Shown: positions 7,994 through 20,400 of the stretch, piece after piece
Layout of the letters: every line of letters starts with the position of its first letter
Numbering within the stretch: position 1 is the first letter of the stretch
Translations under genes and position numbers: made by a program
Notes under the pieces: generated by a model
Told to the model about the DNA's origin: nothing
The model's database searches: none
Seen by the model: the letters and a program-made list of their open reading frames with translations, nothing else
Source of the DNA: Beta vulgaris subsp. vulgaris
Lineage: Eukaryota; Streptophyta; Magnoliopsida; Caryophyllales; Amaranthaceae
Direction of reading: 5' to 3'
DNA: 64,000 bases
NCBI RefSeq assembly: GCF_026745355.1
Contig: NC_079205.1
Location: 46,121,558 to 46,185,557 of the forward strand

Positions 7994-10906
7994 ATGTCGG
8001 ACCAATCTGATAGCCAGAATGCTCTTGATGAGGTCTTTATGACTGAGAGTGATCCCTCTTCCCCTTCATCTGCTAACAACTCGGGGCTGACTTAAGCCAT
8101 GTGGGAAGAACTAGGCTGGTAGCGGACATACCCCCCACAACTGATAGAGAAAGAGAGTTAAGGTCTAAGTTCCTTAACGACCATTCTACTCCTGAGGAAC
8201 AAATTTTGACTTTGAGGTACTTGACCGCTAGCCAGAGTGGCGACAAGCAGACGCTTAGGGAACTTAGACACCAAATTTTAGCTAGGCGTACCCGTAGGCA
8301 TCCGCCAGCAGATGCCGTCCCCGGTCTTGATGTCCCCCCTATTAGGGAGCATGCTTGGTTAGATAGTTTGGCGGATTCTGGGGTCAGAGTATCGTCCAAC
8401 TTTTACGACCGCTTGCAGGAGTGTGCCGCTCCTAACCCTCCTATTATTGATCTAGGTGACGACAGCGATCCTCCTACTACCGCTATGGCCCAAGAGGATA
8501 ACACTTAGGTCGTTTACCAGTGTCGGACCGATGTCTCGGCTTCAAAGGCCCCAATGGTTGAAGAGAGCTCTCGGTCTGGAGAAGAAAATGAGGTTGGGCA
8601 GGGGACGGGTGCTCTCTGGCTCCCTGAGGACGCTTGTAACGGCCCCTCACAGTAGAGATAGACGAACCGTGGCGTCGGGACGCCTTAGAGTTGCACTATC
8701 CCAGGATAGCACGGGATTTATATCATATGCCGATTCCTTATCGGTTAATCGTGCCGTCAGAAAGGTCTATTATCACTGAGTGCCCTCCCGGCCATGTGGC
8801 CGTCTATACTCACCACTTTGAGTTTGGTCTTCGCTTCCCTCTGGACTCTTTCTTGGCGGAGATTTTGAATGCGTTCAACGTCTGCTTGGCTCAACTGACT
8901 CCTCTGGCCATCCGCAACCTCATTGCGTATATCTGGGTAATACGCTTCCTTGACTTTCCCAGACCGTGAACCTGTTTCGCCATGTTCATTGGTTGAAGAA
9001 GAACGGGTCTTCCCGTTTGGCTGGATGGTGGTCTATAATGACGCCCGATAAGAAGATGACGGTTCAGCCTAAGATGACCAGCTTGAAGGGCTGGCAAGAT
9101 GCCTTCTTCTGGGTACAGGTGCCAGATGACTATCCTGTACGCCGTCATTTCACAGAGCCTACTCCTCATATGGAGCACCTGCCTCTGAAGACGCTAACTG
9201 AAGAAGAGTTAGCGGCCTACGATTATTTTTCTTCAGTTGATTACAACATCACCTACGAGGATGGGAAGGTTGTTAAGTCTAAAGAGCCTTCAACCTGGCT
9301 TCCCCATACAAAGTACATCTTGGGAGATAGGCCTTTGTCGGATCTCCTGCTGTCTCCTGTCCATGAAAATGGTAAGTGGTGTTGTCGGATTGGTCCGTCT
9401 AATGGCGGTAATGTATACATGACTATATTATTATTATTATTATTTTTTTTTTTTGATCATCTTGGTTCGTTTGCTTTGCAGGCCTTGACTATCTTGATTT
9501 TGACGTTCTCGGCGTCGACAATGATTACCGACCATTAACACATCTGCCCGCCCCTCCTCCTTACGATTATCAAACAATGCATAATTCCACTAATGGCCAC
9601 AGGGGAGGGAACTGCCACGGTCCTTAAAATCTGCGCAGGGGTCGTCGTGCTTCTACGAGTACTCGCGTCCCTATCATCGCGGCTACCTCCAATGCTCCGC
9701 CATCACCTGCTGCTGCTCTAAGGTCTACTACCCGAACTGTGAACAGGGGTTCTCTGAGCAAAAGGCGTGTCCAGGAGCAGACTGTTGATGATTCTGCTGC
9801 CAACAAAAGGCAGGCGGTGGAAGAGCCTGACACCTCCGTCGCTAATGAGGTGGTGCAGGTAGAGGATCTGGACCCGAACGTCTCTGAGGGGGTTCAAGGT
9901 GAGGATGCCCCCAATGTCGGCCTGGGCAATACTGGCGGCACTTCTTTGCTTTCCCGGTCCACGTCTTCCATTCGGGAGAAGCTAAGGGAGTTGATTATTG
10001 CTACTTCCAGCTTTCTCTCGAATCTTTCTCCTGGTGTCTTTTATCGGTTTCGGGAGTGGATTGAGAAGAAGGAGGTGCCGCTAAGTGACGCGGTGGCCGC
10101 TGCTTTTGCTCCCCAGGTCGTCACTCCTGGCAAGATCTACCAGCCCAACTGGGATGTCCGGGAGGATGAGTCGCTGTACTATGATATTCCTGAAATCGGT
10201 GGCATTCTTGCCTATCGTATTCTGAAGGGTATGCAACTGTCCCTGGACCGTCCCTCGGGCTCTCCGAAGACTCCGGCTGCGAGGTTAGCTCACGACCAAC
10301 TAGTGGTATGGCTGTTCACTTTTGCGTTTTTGTTTTCTTCCTTTTTTTTTTTTTAACGTCCCTCCCTTGCTTTCGCAGGCCAACAATGCTGCTATTGAGC
10401 TGATAGAGCAGTATTTGGAGTACCAGAGGCTGACGGACACTTACAAAGCCTCTTTGGAGACCTGCCAAGGTCTTCTGAAAGATGCAGAGGATAAGGTGGC
10501 GCCCTTGGTAGATGAAGTGGTGACTCTAAGGGAGAGGGCGGCCTTGTTGGAGGAGGCAGAAGAGAACGTCAAGGCCTTGACTAAAGCGGTGGAGGCCGCC
10601 AACTCTGAAAAGGATATGGCTGTTTTGGATGCTTCTGCTGCTGAGGCGCGTGGTGCCGCAAAGGCAGTTGCTCAATTCAATGGCTCTGATGACTATGTGG
10701 CGGAGCACCACAAGAGGTATGATGGCGGCTGGGCAGCTGCCATGAGATGTGTTTGCAAAACCGTTCCTGGTTTTGATTGGAACGTGATTGAGGATGCTCA
10801 TGCTGCCGGTCAACATCTCTCGCCTTTTGATGGATATCCGAATTTCGCGGATGAGGATGCCATTGCTGACGTGGACCCTCGTGACTCAGGACCTCCCCCC
10901 TCTTGA
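7994..10906 (+). pseudogene. Antisense gene of Tat-type element (gypsy-type transposon protein, PF04195-like), with two introns
   Basis: This runs opposite to gag-pol. The start is the ATG at 7994 (MSDQSDSQNALDEVF). Reading frames then change (8101-8508, 8652-8965, 8966 onwards). The core block, HVAVYTHHFEFGLRFPLDSF, then NAFNVCLAQLTP...NLIAYIWVIRFLDF and the WQDAFFWVQVP segment, resembles what I know as the putative gypsy-type transposon domain (Transposase_28). Two GT-AG introns fit the frame exactly: 9408-9481 and 10306-10378. The last part (10381-10903) is Ala/Glu-rich, coiled-coil-like, ending in TGA at 10904-10906. Defects are stops at about 8091, 8506 and 9625-9627, and a one-base loss near 8962 where the second copy reads FLDFPQTVNLF straight through. 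Function unknown. Confidence 0.75.
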
Positions 10907-11266
10907 AGTTTTTGGCGGCCATCTCTTAGCTCTTCCTGCTCTTCCAATAGTTTTCAACTTTTCATTCTAGTTTGTAATACTTTTGAACTTATGATATTGT
11001 AATTTGCCATCTATTGGCGTTCTTGGATAGTTATTTCGTTGATTTTGCCGAGTACTTTTTCTTCCGACTAAAAGCCTTTTTCATATTGGTTGCCATAATA
11101 TTTTTGTAGTTGGTTGCCAAGCCGGTAGTTTTTATTCTATGAAAAGTACTTTTCTTTTTATCGTGGTGTTTGTTTTGTGTTGCTATTCGTATATTTTCAT
11201 GATTAACCGTTAACCGCCTTATATTTTTGTCTCGAATTTTATTGGCGTCTGCTAATATGACATGGA

Positions 11267-11590
11267 CAGCCTGTTATATGGCCTTAATTCTCTGTGCTAG
11301 GTCTGTCATATGACCATTAGCGCACTTAGCCTGTTATATGGCCTTACTTCTCTATGCTAGGTCTGTCATGTGACCGTTAATGCACTTAGCCTGTTATATG
11401 GCTTTGGTTGTTTGTGCTAGGTCTGTCATGTGACCGTTAATGCACTTAGCCTGTTATATGGCTTTTGTTGTTTGTGCTAGGTCTGTCATGTGACCGTTAA
11501 TGCACTTAGCCTGTTATATAGCTTTAGTTGTTTGTGCTAGGTCTGTCATGTGACCGTTAATGCACTTAGCCTGTTATATGGCTTTTGACA
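11267..11590. repeat. 60-bp tandem repeat, about 5.3 copies, inside the Tat-type element
   Basis: The unit is exactly 60 bp, each copy holding AGCCTGTTATATGGC, then GTGCTAGGTCTGTCATGTGACC and GTTAATGCACTT. The first copies are more diverged than the later ones. GGTCTGTCATGTGACC has inverted-repeat character (GGTC...GACC). It lies in the spacer between integrase and the end of the antisense gene, the variable 3' region where Tat/Ogre elements are known to carry tandem arrays that can seed satellites. Confidence 0.93.
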
Positions 11591-11704
11591 AATAATATAA
11601 ACAAATAATGCAAAATGAACAGTAAAAATTATCCAAACGCAGGTGAGGGTTGTATAATTTATGTAACTCAGACAGAGGCTCACGGCCCATTACAATCCTT
11701 TCAT

Positions 11705-14700
11705 TTACACATAATATTTTTTGAGAACATCAGTATTCCAGCAATTTTTCAGCTCCTTCCCGTCCATCCCTTTAAGTATGAATGAACCAGGGCCTATCTT
11801 TCGGGCAATGATGTACGGGCCTTCCCAATTTGCAGTCAGCTTCCCCTCAGCATGTGCTTTCCCAGTGGCGGCCGTTCTTCTGAGAACCAGATCATTGACC
11901 TCCAGTGGTCTTTCCCAGACTCTTTTGTTATAGGCCCTACTGATTCTGTCTTTGTAAGCAGCTGCTCTTAGTTCCGCCATAAGCCTTATTTCGGGCAAGA
12001 AGTCCAAGTTTTCCCTGAGTGCTTGTTCATTTGCGTCCAGACTTTGGTACTTGATCCGATACGAGGGTAGACCCACTTCGACCGGCAGTACAACTTTTGT
12101 CCCAAAAGCCAACTTGAAAGGGTTTTCTCTTGTTGCCTCCTTTTCGGTTGTTCTGTTTGACCAAAGAATGGCAGGTACCATGTCCGCCCATTTTCCTTTG
12201 AACTCATCCAGCTTCTTTTTGAGTGCATTGAGAATTTGCTTATTCGCGGCCTCTGCTTGTCCATTGCTTTGAGGGTGGCACACAGCTGAGTACGCGAACT
12301 TGACCCTGAATTCTGTTAAGAAAGCTTGTATTGGACGGCAGTCGAACTGAACGCCATGATCGAAAACAATGGCCATAGGGATCCCAAACCTTGTCATTAT
12401 ATTATGCCAGATGAACTTCTTAACCTGGCTAGCCTTTTTCTGATCTGTCGGCTCGGCCTCTATCCATTTTGTGAAATAATCAATGCCCACTATTAAGAAT
12501 CTCCTCCCTCCAGTTGCTTTTGTAAACGGCCCTAAGATGTCCATTCCCCACTGTGCAAACGGGTTGGGACATAATATGGGCTGCAAGTCGGTAGCTGGTC
12601 TGTTAATGATAGGAGCGTATCTTTGGCATTTATCACATTTCTTAACATAGCTTTGAGCATCCGTTAACATAGTTGGCCAATAAAATCCAGCCCGCAAAGC
12701 CTTCAATGCTAGAGCCTTTCCGCCAATATGATTTCCGCATAAGCCCTCGTGTATTTCTTCTAGAATTTTCTTTGATTCCCATGCTGTAGCGCATTTTAGC
12801 AGAGGTAGACTGAATGACTTCTTATACAACTCATCCTGGTATATGATGTACCAGTTTGCCTGCCGTCTCAGTTTCTTTGCTGACGAGGGGTTGTTTGGAA
12901 GTACTCCTGTCAGGTTGTACGCCACCAGCTCACTAAACCATTCTCCCTGCTGGTTAACGCTGTTAACGGTCACTATCTGCTCTGAGATACTTTTTTCAAT
13001 CTGCATGTCCACTGTGAGTATTCTTTCTACGCTAAATGAATTGGAGCTGGCAAGTTTGGAGAGGGCATCTGCTTTCGCGTTCTCTGCTCGCGGAATTGCT
13101 TGCACTTCGAAATGTTGAAACTGGGCTATCAGCTCTTTAGCTTTCTCCACATACTTCATCATGTTTGCCCCTCTTACTTCGAAATCCCCTTTTATCTGGC
13201 CGCTAACCAGCTGAGAATCTGTCTTCAGGAGCACGTGTTTTGCACCAGCCGCCAAACACATTCTCATCCTTGCAATCACGGCCTCGTATTCGGCTTCATT
13301 ATTTGATGCCGGAAACGTGAACTTGATAGCGTACTGGAAACTGTTTCCTTCTGGACTTGTCATGACTATTCCGGCTCCTGATCCGCTATCAGCGGCAGAT
13401 CCGTCTACCTCCAATAGCCAATTCTCCCTGGGTTCTACTTCCTCTTCTTCATACGAGGCCTCCACCACAAAATCCGCCAGGGCTTAAGCTTTGATGGCGG
13501 TTCTAGGCCTGTATTGTATGTCATATTCAGATAATTCCACTGCCCATTTCAACAAACGACCCGAGCTGTCCATCTTCTGAAGAGCTTTCTCTAGTGGTTG
13601 GTTTGTGAGCACTTGAATGGGATGACAATCAAAGTATGGTATGAGCTTTCTTGCTGCTATTATCACTGCCAAGGCCATTTTCTCCACCAGCTGATAGCGG
13701 CTTTCTGGTCCGTTGAGAATGTGACTGATGAAGTATATGGGCTGTTGCCTTTTCTCCTTTTCTACCAACAACACGGCCACAACCGTTTTCGGCGATGCTG
13801 AGACATATAGCTGCAGTACATCTCATGTTTCAGGCCAGGTGATAGTCGGCAGCTTTTTCAAATGCTCCTTCACGGCCGCGAAGGCCTTACTCTGCTCCTC
13901 CCCCCATTCAAACCTTTTGTTGCCCCTCAACAGGGTGAAGAAGGGCAAAGCCTTATCCGCTGATTTAGATATGAACCGAGTAAGGGCTGCCATTCTTCCA
14001 GTCAATCTCTGAATGTCTTTCACACCCTTGGGCTCAGGTAAATTCACAATTGCCTGAACCTTTTCCGGATTTGCATCTATTCCCCTTTTACTCACCAGGA
14101 AGCCTAGAAACTTGCCTGCCTTGACCCCAAATACACATTTCTTAGGGTTGAGCTTCATCTGGTACTTCCTTAGCGTCTTGAATGTTTCCGCCAAATCTTC
14201 TAGATGCTCGCGGTCAGTCCTACTCTTGAGAGTCGTCAACATAAGCCTCTATGTTCCTTCCCCTTTGATCCGCGAACACTTTGTCCACAAGCTTCTGGTA
14301 TGTGGCTCCAGCATTACGAAGCCCAAACGGCATCGCCTTGTAATTATAAACCCCACAATCTGTTATAAAGGCCGTTTTCTTTCTGTCTGCCTCGAGAAGG
14401 CTTATCTAATGATAGCCTGAGAACGCGTCCATGAAACTCAGCAGAGCATGGCCGCTAGTAGAGTCTACCAGCTGGTCTATTCTAGGCAGAGGATAACAAT
14501 CTTTCGGGTATGCCCTATTGAGGTCCGTGAAGTCCACGCACATCCTCCATTGACCGCTAGCCTTTTTTTACCATAACTACGTTGGCCAGCCACTCTGGGT
14601 AGTCACATGGCTCAATGAAGTCAGCTGCCAGTAGCTTGTCAACTTCTTCTTTCACGGCCCTGTTCTTCTCAGCTGAGAAATTCCTATTCTTCTGCTTTAT

Positions 14701-17232
14701 TGGGCGCACAGTGCTATCAACGTTTAGGCGGTGGACCATCACTGCTGGGTCTATGCCTGGCATTTCATCTGCTGAGAACGCGAATATGTCCGCGTTCTCT
14801 ATTAAGAGAGCAACCAGATTAATCCTGATTTCTGGGTCCATGTCGGTCCCCACTGCTACTGCTCTTGCCGGATCGTCAGCCAGCATCTCCTGCTGAGTTT
14901 CTCCATCCGGTTGAGGCCTTGGCGTATCTTCAGGCCTAGCCTCCAACTCTTCCATAGATACTTCCATCGCTTCTTCCTTATCGTGCATCTCTTCATTTAC
15001 TAAGGCTCTCCTCTGAGCTCGCCTTTGTTTCCTGGTTGGCGGATTCATTTCTTCTACTGGCATTCTTTTCGCTGGTTGCTTAAGCGTTGTTAAGTAACAC
15101 GATTTCGCTGCTTCCTGATTCCCTCTTAACTTCGCTGTCGCTCCCTCATTAGTGACATACATCATTGTGAAGTGGTATGTAGAGACGATTCCTTGGACGT
15201 CATGAATTAGCGGACGCCCGATGATGGCGTTGTAAGCGCCTGGAACATCAACTACCAGAAATTCTGCCATGACATCCCGGGCCTCGGCCTTATACCCGAT
15301 CCTCACTAGGAGGCTCACCAAACCTTCTGGGGTCACGGACGCTCCCGTGAACCCTATTACCGGATACCTGACAAGCTTTAGATACTCCCTCCCTATCATC
15401 AATTTCTCAAATGTGGAAAGGTACAGAATGTTGGCGGAACTTCCTCCATCCACCAAAATCCTGTGAACCAAGCAATTCGACATTTTTAACGAGACCACCA
15501 GTGGGTCATCATGTGGGTACACCACATGCTCTGCATCCTCCACTGTGAAAGTCATGGCCGGCATGGCTGGCGGACGCCTCCATTTCATACTTTCATTAAA
15601 ATTGACTTGGTGCCTGAACTCTTTTAGGCTGGCTTTAGCCCCATTCACACTTCCCCCGTGAATAGGTCCGCCACTGATTACGTGGATCTCACTGATCCTT
15701 GAGTGGACGTTTCGATTCACTGGCTTCACCAGATCCCCTTCCTTGGTCTGTGCCTTGTATTGACTGAAGTACCCTCTTCTTATCAGATCTTCCAAATTAT
15801 CTTTCAGGTGCCGACAATCTTCGGTTAGATGGTCGTGGTCTCCATGGAAATCGCACCGTTTGCTCTTATCACGGTTCTTATGGAACATTGGCTTTGGACG
15901 TTGCCACTTGTCACTATCTTTGTTCATTAAAAAGATCTGACTTCTTGAGGTAGTGAGCTGAGTGTACGCGTCAAATCTATCCTTGCGTTCACTCCCTTCT
16001 CGACCGTTCCTCTCACGGTCTCTTCGATCGCGGTCATACCTCTCACTTTCCCTTTCTCGGTCACCTCCTCTTTTTACCATGTGTGATTCCTGCCTTTTGT
16101 CATCTCGGCCTCCGATCAGTCTCACGGCTCTTCTCCTTTTTCTATTTTTCCTCCTTCTTATCGGATTCACGGTTGCCTACAACTTTGTCAAACTCTTCCC
16201 CTCTGATATAATCATTGGCTTTGCCCAGGACGGGACCCAAAGTGCTGTAAGACTTTCGACCCAGGTAATTCCGAAATGGCGACCCCTCCTTGAGTCCAGT
16301 CATCAGAGCCAACACTGCTACATCCTGTTGTAGTAGCGGAATAGAGACTGCCTCAACATTAAAGCGGCCAATATAATCCCTTAAACTCTCATTAACCCCT
16401 TGCTTGACAGAGAGTAATTCTCCCGTAGTACTCTCGCGGCGTCTGTTACTAACAAAATGAGTGCTGAATGTGGACGACAGCTGGGAGAAGCTAGAAATGC
16501 TATCAGGTTTGAGACTCTTGAACCACGTCTGGGCTATGCCCGTCAAGGTAGAAGGGAAGACCTTACACCAGATGGCGTCCACGTCGGTGTAAAGGAACAT
16601 GTGGCCTTCGTAGGCTGCCACATGATCATCCGGGTCTGAAGTGCCGTCATACTTGGAGGTCGGCATTTTGATCCTTGTCATCGGGTGATTCAGTATATCC
16701 ATAGTGAAAGGGGAAAGCTTAGGCTTAATGAGTAGATGACCCCCCATCGAATAGTTACTAGCGCTTGAGGCACTGTACTCACGACGGGAGCCACCTTGGG
16801 CCTCTTCCTCCGAATGGTATAGTTCTTCAGTTTCCAATATCTCCTCCTCATAGTCTGACGATCAATCCTCTTCTCTAACTCCCGTCCACTGGGGTTCAAG
16901 GATCGCATCTTACGAAATGGGGTGCCGTCAGCGTTCCTACCGGCCACGGCCAGTGGTCGCTTACGGGCCCCGCCAGTTGGCTGATTGGGTGTACTCTGTT
17001 GGGGATTGCCAGTTAACATTTGGATTAAGGACGCTACAGTTTGTAGCTATTAAGGAGAGAATTGACTCAATTGAGCCAAGTTGAGGGGCACATTACTGTT
17101 CGGAGTTTGCCCTTTAGGGGTCTAGTAGTTGAATTGTGGGTTTCCTATCGCTCCAGTGATGACTGGCTGCGATGATGTCTGACCGGCATCTTTGTCCTTG
17201 AGACCTTGATTAGCATTGTTCACGTCACCCAT
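11705..17232 (-). pseudogene. Tat-type gag-pol polyprotein, inactivated
   Basis: The gag start is the ATG at 17232 (MGDVNNANQGLKDK), close to the primer site. The gag domain lies at about 16.2-16.8 kb (MPTSKYDGTSDPDDHVAAYE), and the zinc knuckle CDFHGDHDHLTEDC near 15.82-15.86 kb. The aspartic protease has LVDGGSSANILY (about 15.42-15.45 kb), RT has YVDD at 14232-14243, and the first RNase H is at 13.5-13.8 kb. A second RNase H (LEVDGSAADSGSGAG, NNEAEYEA, LKTDSQLV) lies at 13.05-13.42 kb. Integrase has the HHCC finger (12.6-12.75 kb) and a D,D,E core. Breaks: several nonsense codons in the gag start, frameshifts near 16150 and 16850, an extra A in a run near 14566, TAG at 14406-14408, a shift after YVDD, TGA at 13823-13825, and TAA at 13484-13486. 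Most nonsense codons fit Q or R codons changed by C-to-T. Confidence 0.9.
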
Positions 17233-17261
17233 GACTGCTTCCTTGGAAGGTTGGGAGGACC

Positions 17262-17280
17262 CCTCCTTCTAGCGCCAAAT
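17262..17280 (-). promoter_or_regulatory. Primer-binding site of the Tat-type element
   Basis: Directly inside the LTR edge the minus strand reads ATTTGGCGCTAGAAGGAGG. A TTTGGCGC start next to the ACA of the LTR is usual for Tat/Athila-type plant Ty3 elements. I cannot name the tRNA from the sequence alone. Confidence 0.6.
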
Positions 17281-17478
17281 TGTTTCGGTGTAGAAACAGC
17301 TAGCGTCTTTTATAAGGCCGCTGAGTTATGAGAGGTCACGTCCTTGCTGGAAAGCTGCACAAGACGCAAACGTAAGATGCCCTCGGGGTGGTTATGAGGA
17401 AACCCCCTCCGACGCTCAAGTCAGTAATTAGGCCCACTGAGATCTAGAGAGAGAAACTAAAAAGAGAGAGATAAGCTA
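17281..17478 (-). repeat. 5' LTR of the Tat-type element, truncated
   Basis: Matches 6784 to about 6981 of the other LTR and stops at ATAAGCTA (17471-17478). The remaining ~290 bp, with the LTR start and promoter, are absent; the LINE fragment begins at once. The element therefore has no complete 5' LTR promoter. Confidence 0.85.
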
Positions 17479-20400
17479 AGGATAAGCTTAGTTTTGCAAG
17501 AGCCATGGTAGAGGTGGGAATTAAGCAAAGCCTTCTAGAGAATGTGACATATGGCAATGAACATAGCGTAAGTGTAGTGAAAAAAATTGAGTATGAATGG
17601 AGATCGATTTTGTGCAATAAATGTAATGGGTATGATCATGACAGTGGAGATTGTAGGAAGACTGTGGGGAGGAAAATGTGGGTTCAAAAACAACAACTAG
17701 ACAAGAAAGGATTTGTCATTATAACTGGAAAGCAGAAAAAAATAGTGATAGACAATAATACGATTACTACACATAACACATTCCTGGCACTACAGAGTGA
17801 AGAAAAACAAAGTGATCAGATGGAGGCAGTTTCTGCTGCTCAAGGTGAAAAGGAAGTGAGGGTGGTAATGGTGGGTGATACGGATGATGGTATGGCAACT
17901 AGGGTATTAGGTGAGGTGTTTTATTGCTGCTCACAATATTAAGATGTTCTGCCTCTTGGAAACAAGGGTTAAAACCCCTAATATTGGTAATGTCTATCTG
18001 AATGTGTGCCCTAGGTGGTGATTTTCTCATAATAACAATTGCCACAGCAATGGGAGGATCATGATTGGGTGGTGCCCAAACTCTTTTACAATGAATATTA
18101 TGAAAGTACATAGTCAGTTCATACATTGTCAAGTACAACCTAGGAGTGGTGAGATCTGGAATTATACTTTGTCTATGGATTCAATGATGGTAATGATAGT
18201 GAAGAGTTATGGAGTAACTTGAAATTGATTGCCACTGGTGTCTGTAGTCCTTGGCTTTTGATGGGTGATTTCAATGCTTTGAGTAACATGGATGACATAA
18301 TAGGTGCTACAGTAAGACATGGGGAGATTGCTCCTATGTTGGAATGCTTAAATCATTGTAAACTGTATGATGTGAAGACATCAAGGAGACATTTTACTTG
18401 GAATAACAAGCAAGAAGGTAACAGAAGGGTGTTCTCAAGGATTGATAGGGCTCTGGCAAATGCAGAATGGATTGATAAATATGACATGGCAGAAGTTGTA
18501 TGTCTTCCAGAGGGTACATTTGATCACACTCCTCTGCTGCTCTATATATATCCTGATATAGGGCTGAAAAGACCATTTAAGTCCACAATATGTGGTGTTC
18601 TCATCCTACACTGTTGAGCACTGTGATGGCTGAATGGACAAAGGAAGTAAGGGGGTGTCCCATCTATGTAGTGTCTATGAAATTGAAAATGGTGAACCAA
18701 GCCTTAAAAGAGTTAAATAAGCATGGTTTTGGGGAGGTGGAAGCTGCTGTAATTACAGCAAAGGAGGAGCTGTCTAGAATCAGGAAGATATGCATGGGAA
18801 TGTGAGTAACATAGTTTTGCTGGCTAGAGAAAAAGTGGCATAGGAAAACTACAGAAAGGCTGTTCAGAATCACCTGTCATTCCTTAGGCATAAATCAAAG
18901 CTATTATGGCATAGAGATGGTGATGAGAACACCAAAGTGTTCTACCAGGCACTTAAAGCGAGAAGACAACATAATAGAATTCATTCGATTCACACAGAGG
19001 ATGGAATATGGGTCAATGAAAAACCTCTTGTGGAAAAAGCTTTCTTGGATTTTTACCATAAGCTATTTGCTTTTAAAAGGCAAAAACAGACTGTCCTACC
19101 TCGCCTACTTAGAAGAGGGAGGACCCTAAAAGATGAGAAAGCACAAAGTTTATCTAAAGTTGTTACTAGAGAGGATGTCAAGAGAACCATCTTCAGTATT
19201 CCAGATGACAAGGCTCCAGGAGCAGATGGGTTCAATATCAAATTTTACAAGCACTGCTAGGAAATTATAGGGGATGATATCACAAGGGTTTTCCTTGATT
19301 TCTTTCGAACAGGGAAACTCTTGAAAGTAATTGATGTGACAACCTTAACTCTAGTGCCAAAGGTTAATTGCCCTGAAAATGTGTCTGATTTCAGACCAAT
19401 AGCATGCTGCTCTATTTTGTATAAATGCATTACAAAATTGTTGAGTGAAAGGCTAAACCAAGTGTTACCTGACATTATATCACCTAGCCAAGGTGCTTTT
19501 GTCTCAGGGAGAAGCATCCTTAATAATGTGATGATATGCTAGGATTTGGTTTGAAACTATAAAAGGAAAGGTAATGCAGCAAGCTGCCTAATGAAGCTTG
19601 ATCTAAGGAAAGCTTATGATGATACTCTGAGCTGGGAGTTCCTTGAACAGATGCTGCTTGGTATTGGATGTCCTCAGAAGTTCGTGGATTTAGTGATGAT
19701 CTGTGTAACAACCCCAAAATTTTCTCTTCTTCTCAATGATTCAATCATTGGATTTTTTAGTTCAAAGGGAGGGCTAAGACAGGGAGATCCGATGTCTCCC
19801 CTGTTATTTGCTTTGAGCATGGATTACTTGGAAAGGGTGTTATGTTACATTGGTGAATTAGAAGGGTTCAAATTTCATGCTAGGTGCAAGGAACTGAGAT
19901 TGATGCATTTATGCTTTGCAGATGATTTACTTTTGTTTTGCATGGGTATTTTAGATCAATCTACATCATGCTTCAGAGGTTCAAAATGTTCTTAAATGCT
20001 ACAGATTTGGAGGTTAACAACAGTAAATCTGAATTGTATTACTCTGGGTTGGCTGAGTACGAAATCACTAGAGTAACTGAAGTTAGTGGTTTTAATATTG
20101 GGTCATTGCCTTTCAGATACTTGGGTGTACCTATATCCGCTAGAAAACTCAAGAAGAAGGACTATCAGGCCTTGGTAAACAAGATGGTGAAGAGAGTGAG
20201 AATTTGGTGGTCAAGGCATATTTCCTTTGCTGCTAGGTGCCAGTTGATTAACAGTGTGCTTATGAGCATACATGTTTACTAGGGACAGATATTCATTCTG
20301 CCTAGTGTGTGATTGATGACATCAATACTATTTTCGGATGTTATCTATGGACTGGCACATATAATTATTCTAAATCTGGAGTTGTAGCTTGGGAGCATGT

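Larger units (their letters stand above)
6784..17478 (-). mobile_element. Ty3/gypsy LTR retrotransposon, Tat-type, with antisense gene
   Basis: On the minus strand the order is truncated 5' LTR (17281-17478), primer-binding site, gag, protease, RT, RNase H, second RNase H, integrase (17232 to 11705), a 60-bp tandem array (about 11270-11590), an oppositely oriented gene (7994-10906, plus), a polypurine tract (plus 7272-7290, seen as GGGGGG on minus) and the 3' LTR (6784-7271). A second RNase H and an extra antisense ORF between pol and the 3' LTR are known traits of the Tat/Grande/Ogre group of plant Ty3 elements. The polyprotein carries several nonsense codons and frameshifts, so this copy is not autonomous. 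By eye the two LTRs differ at about nine of about 198 comparable positions. Confidence 0.9.
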
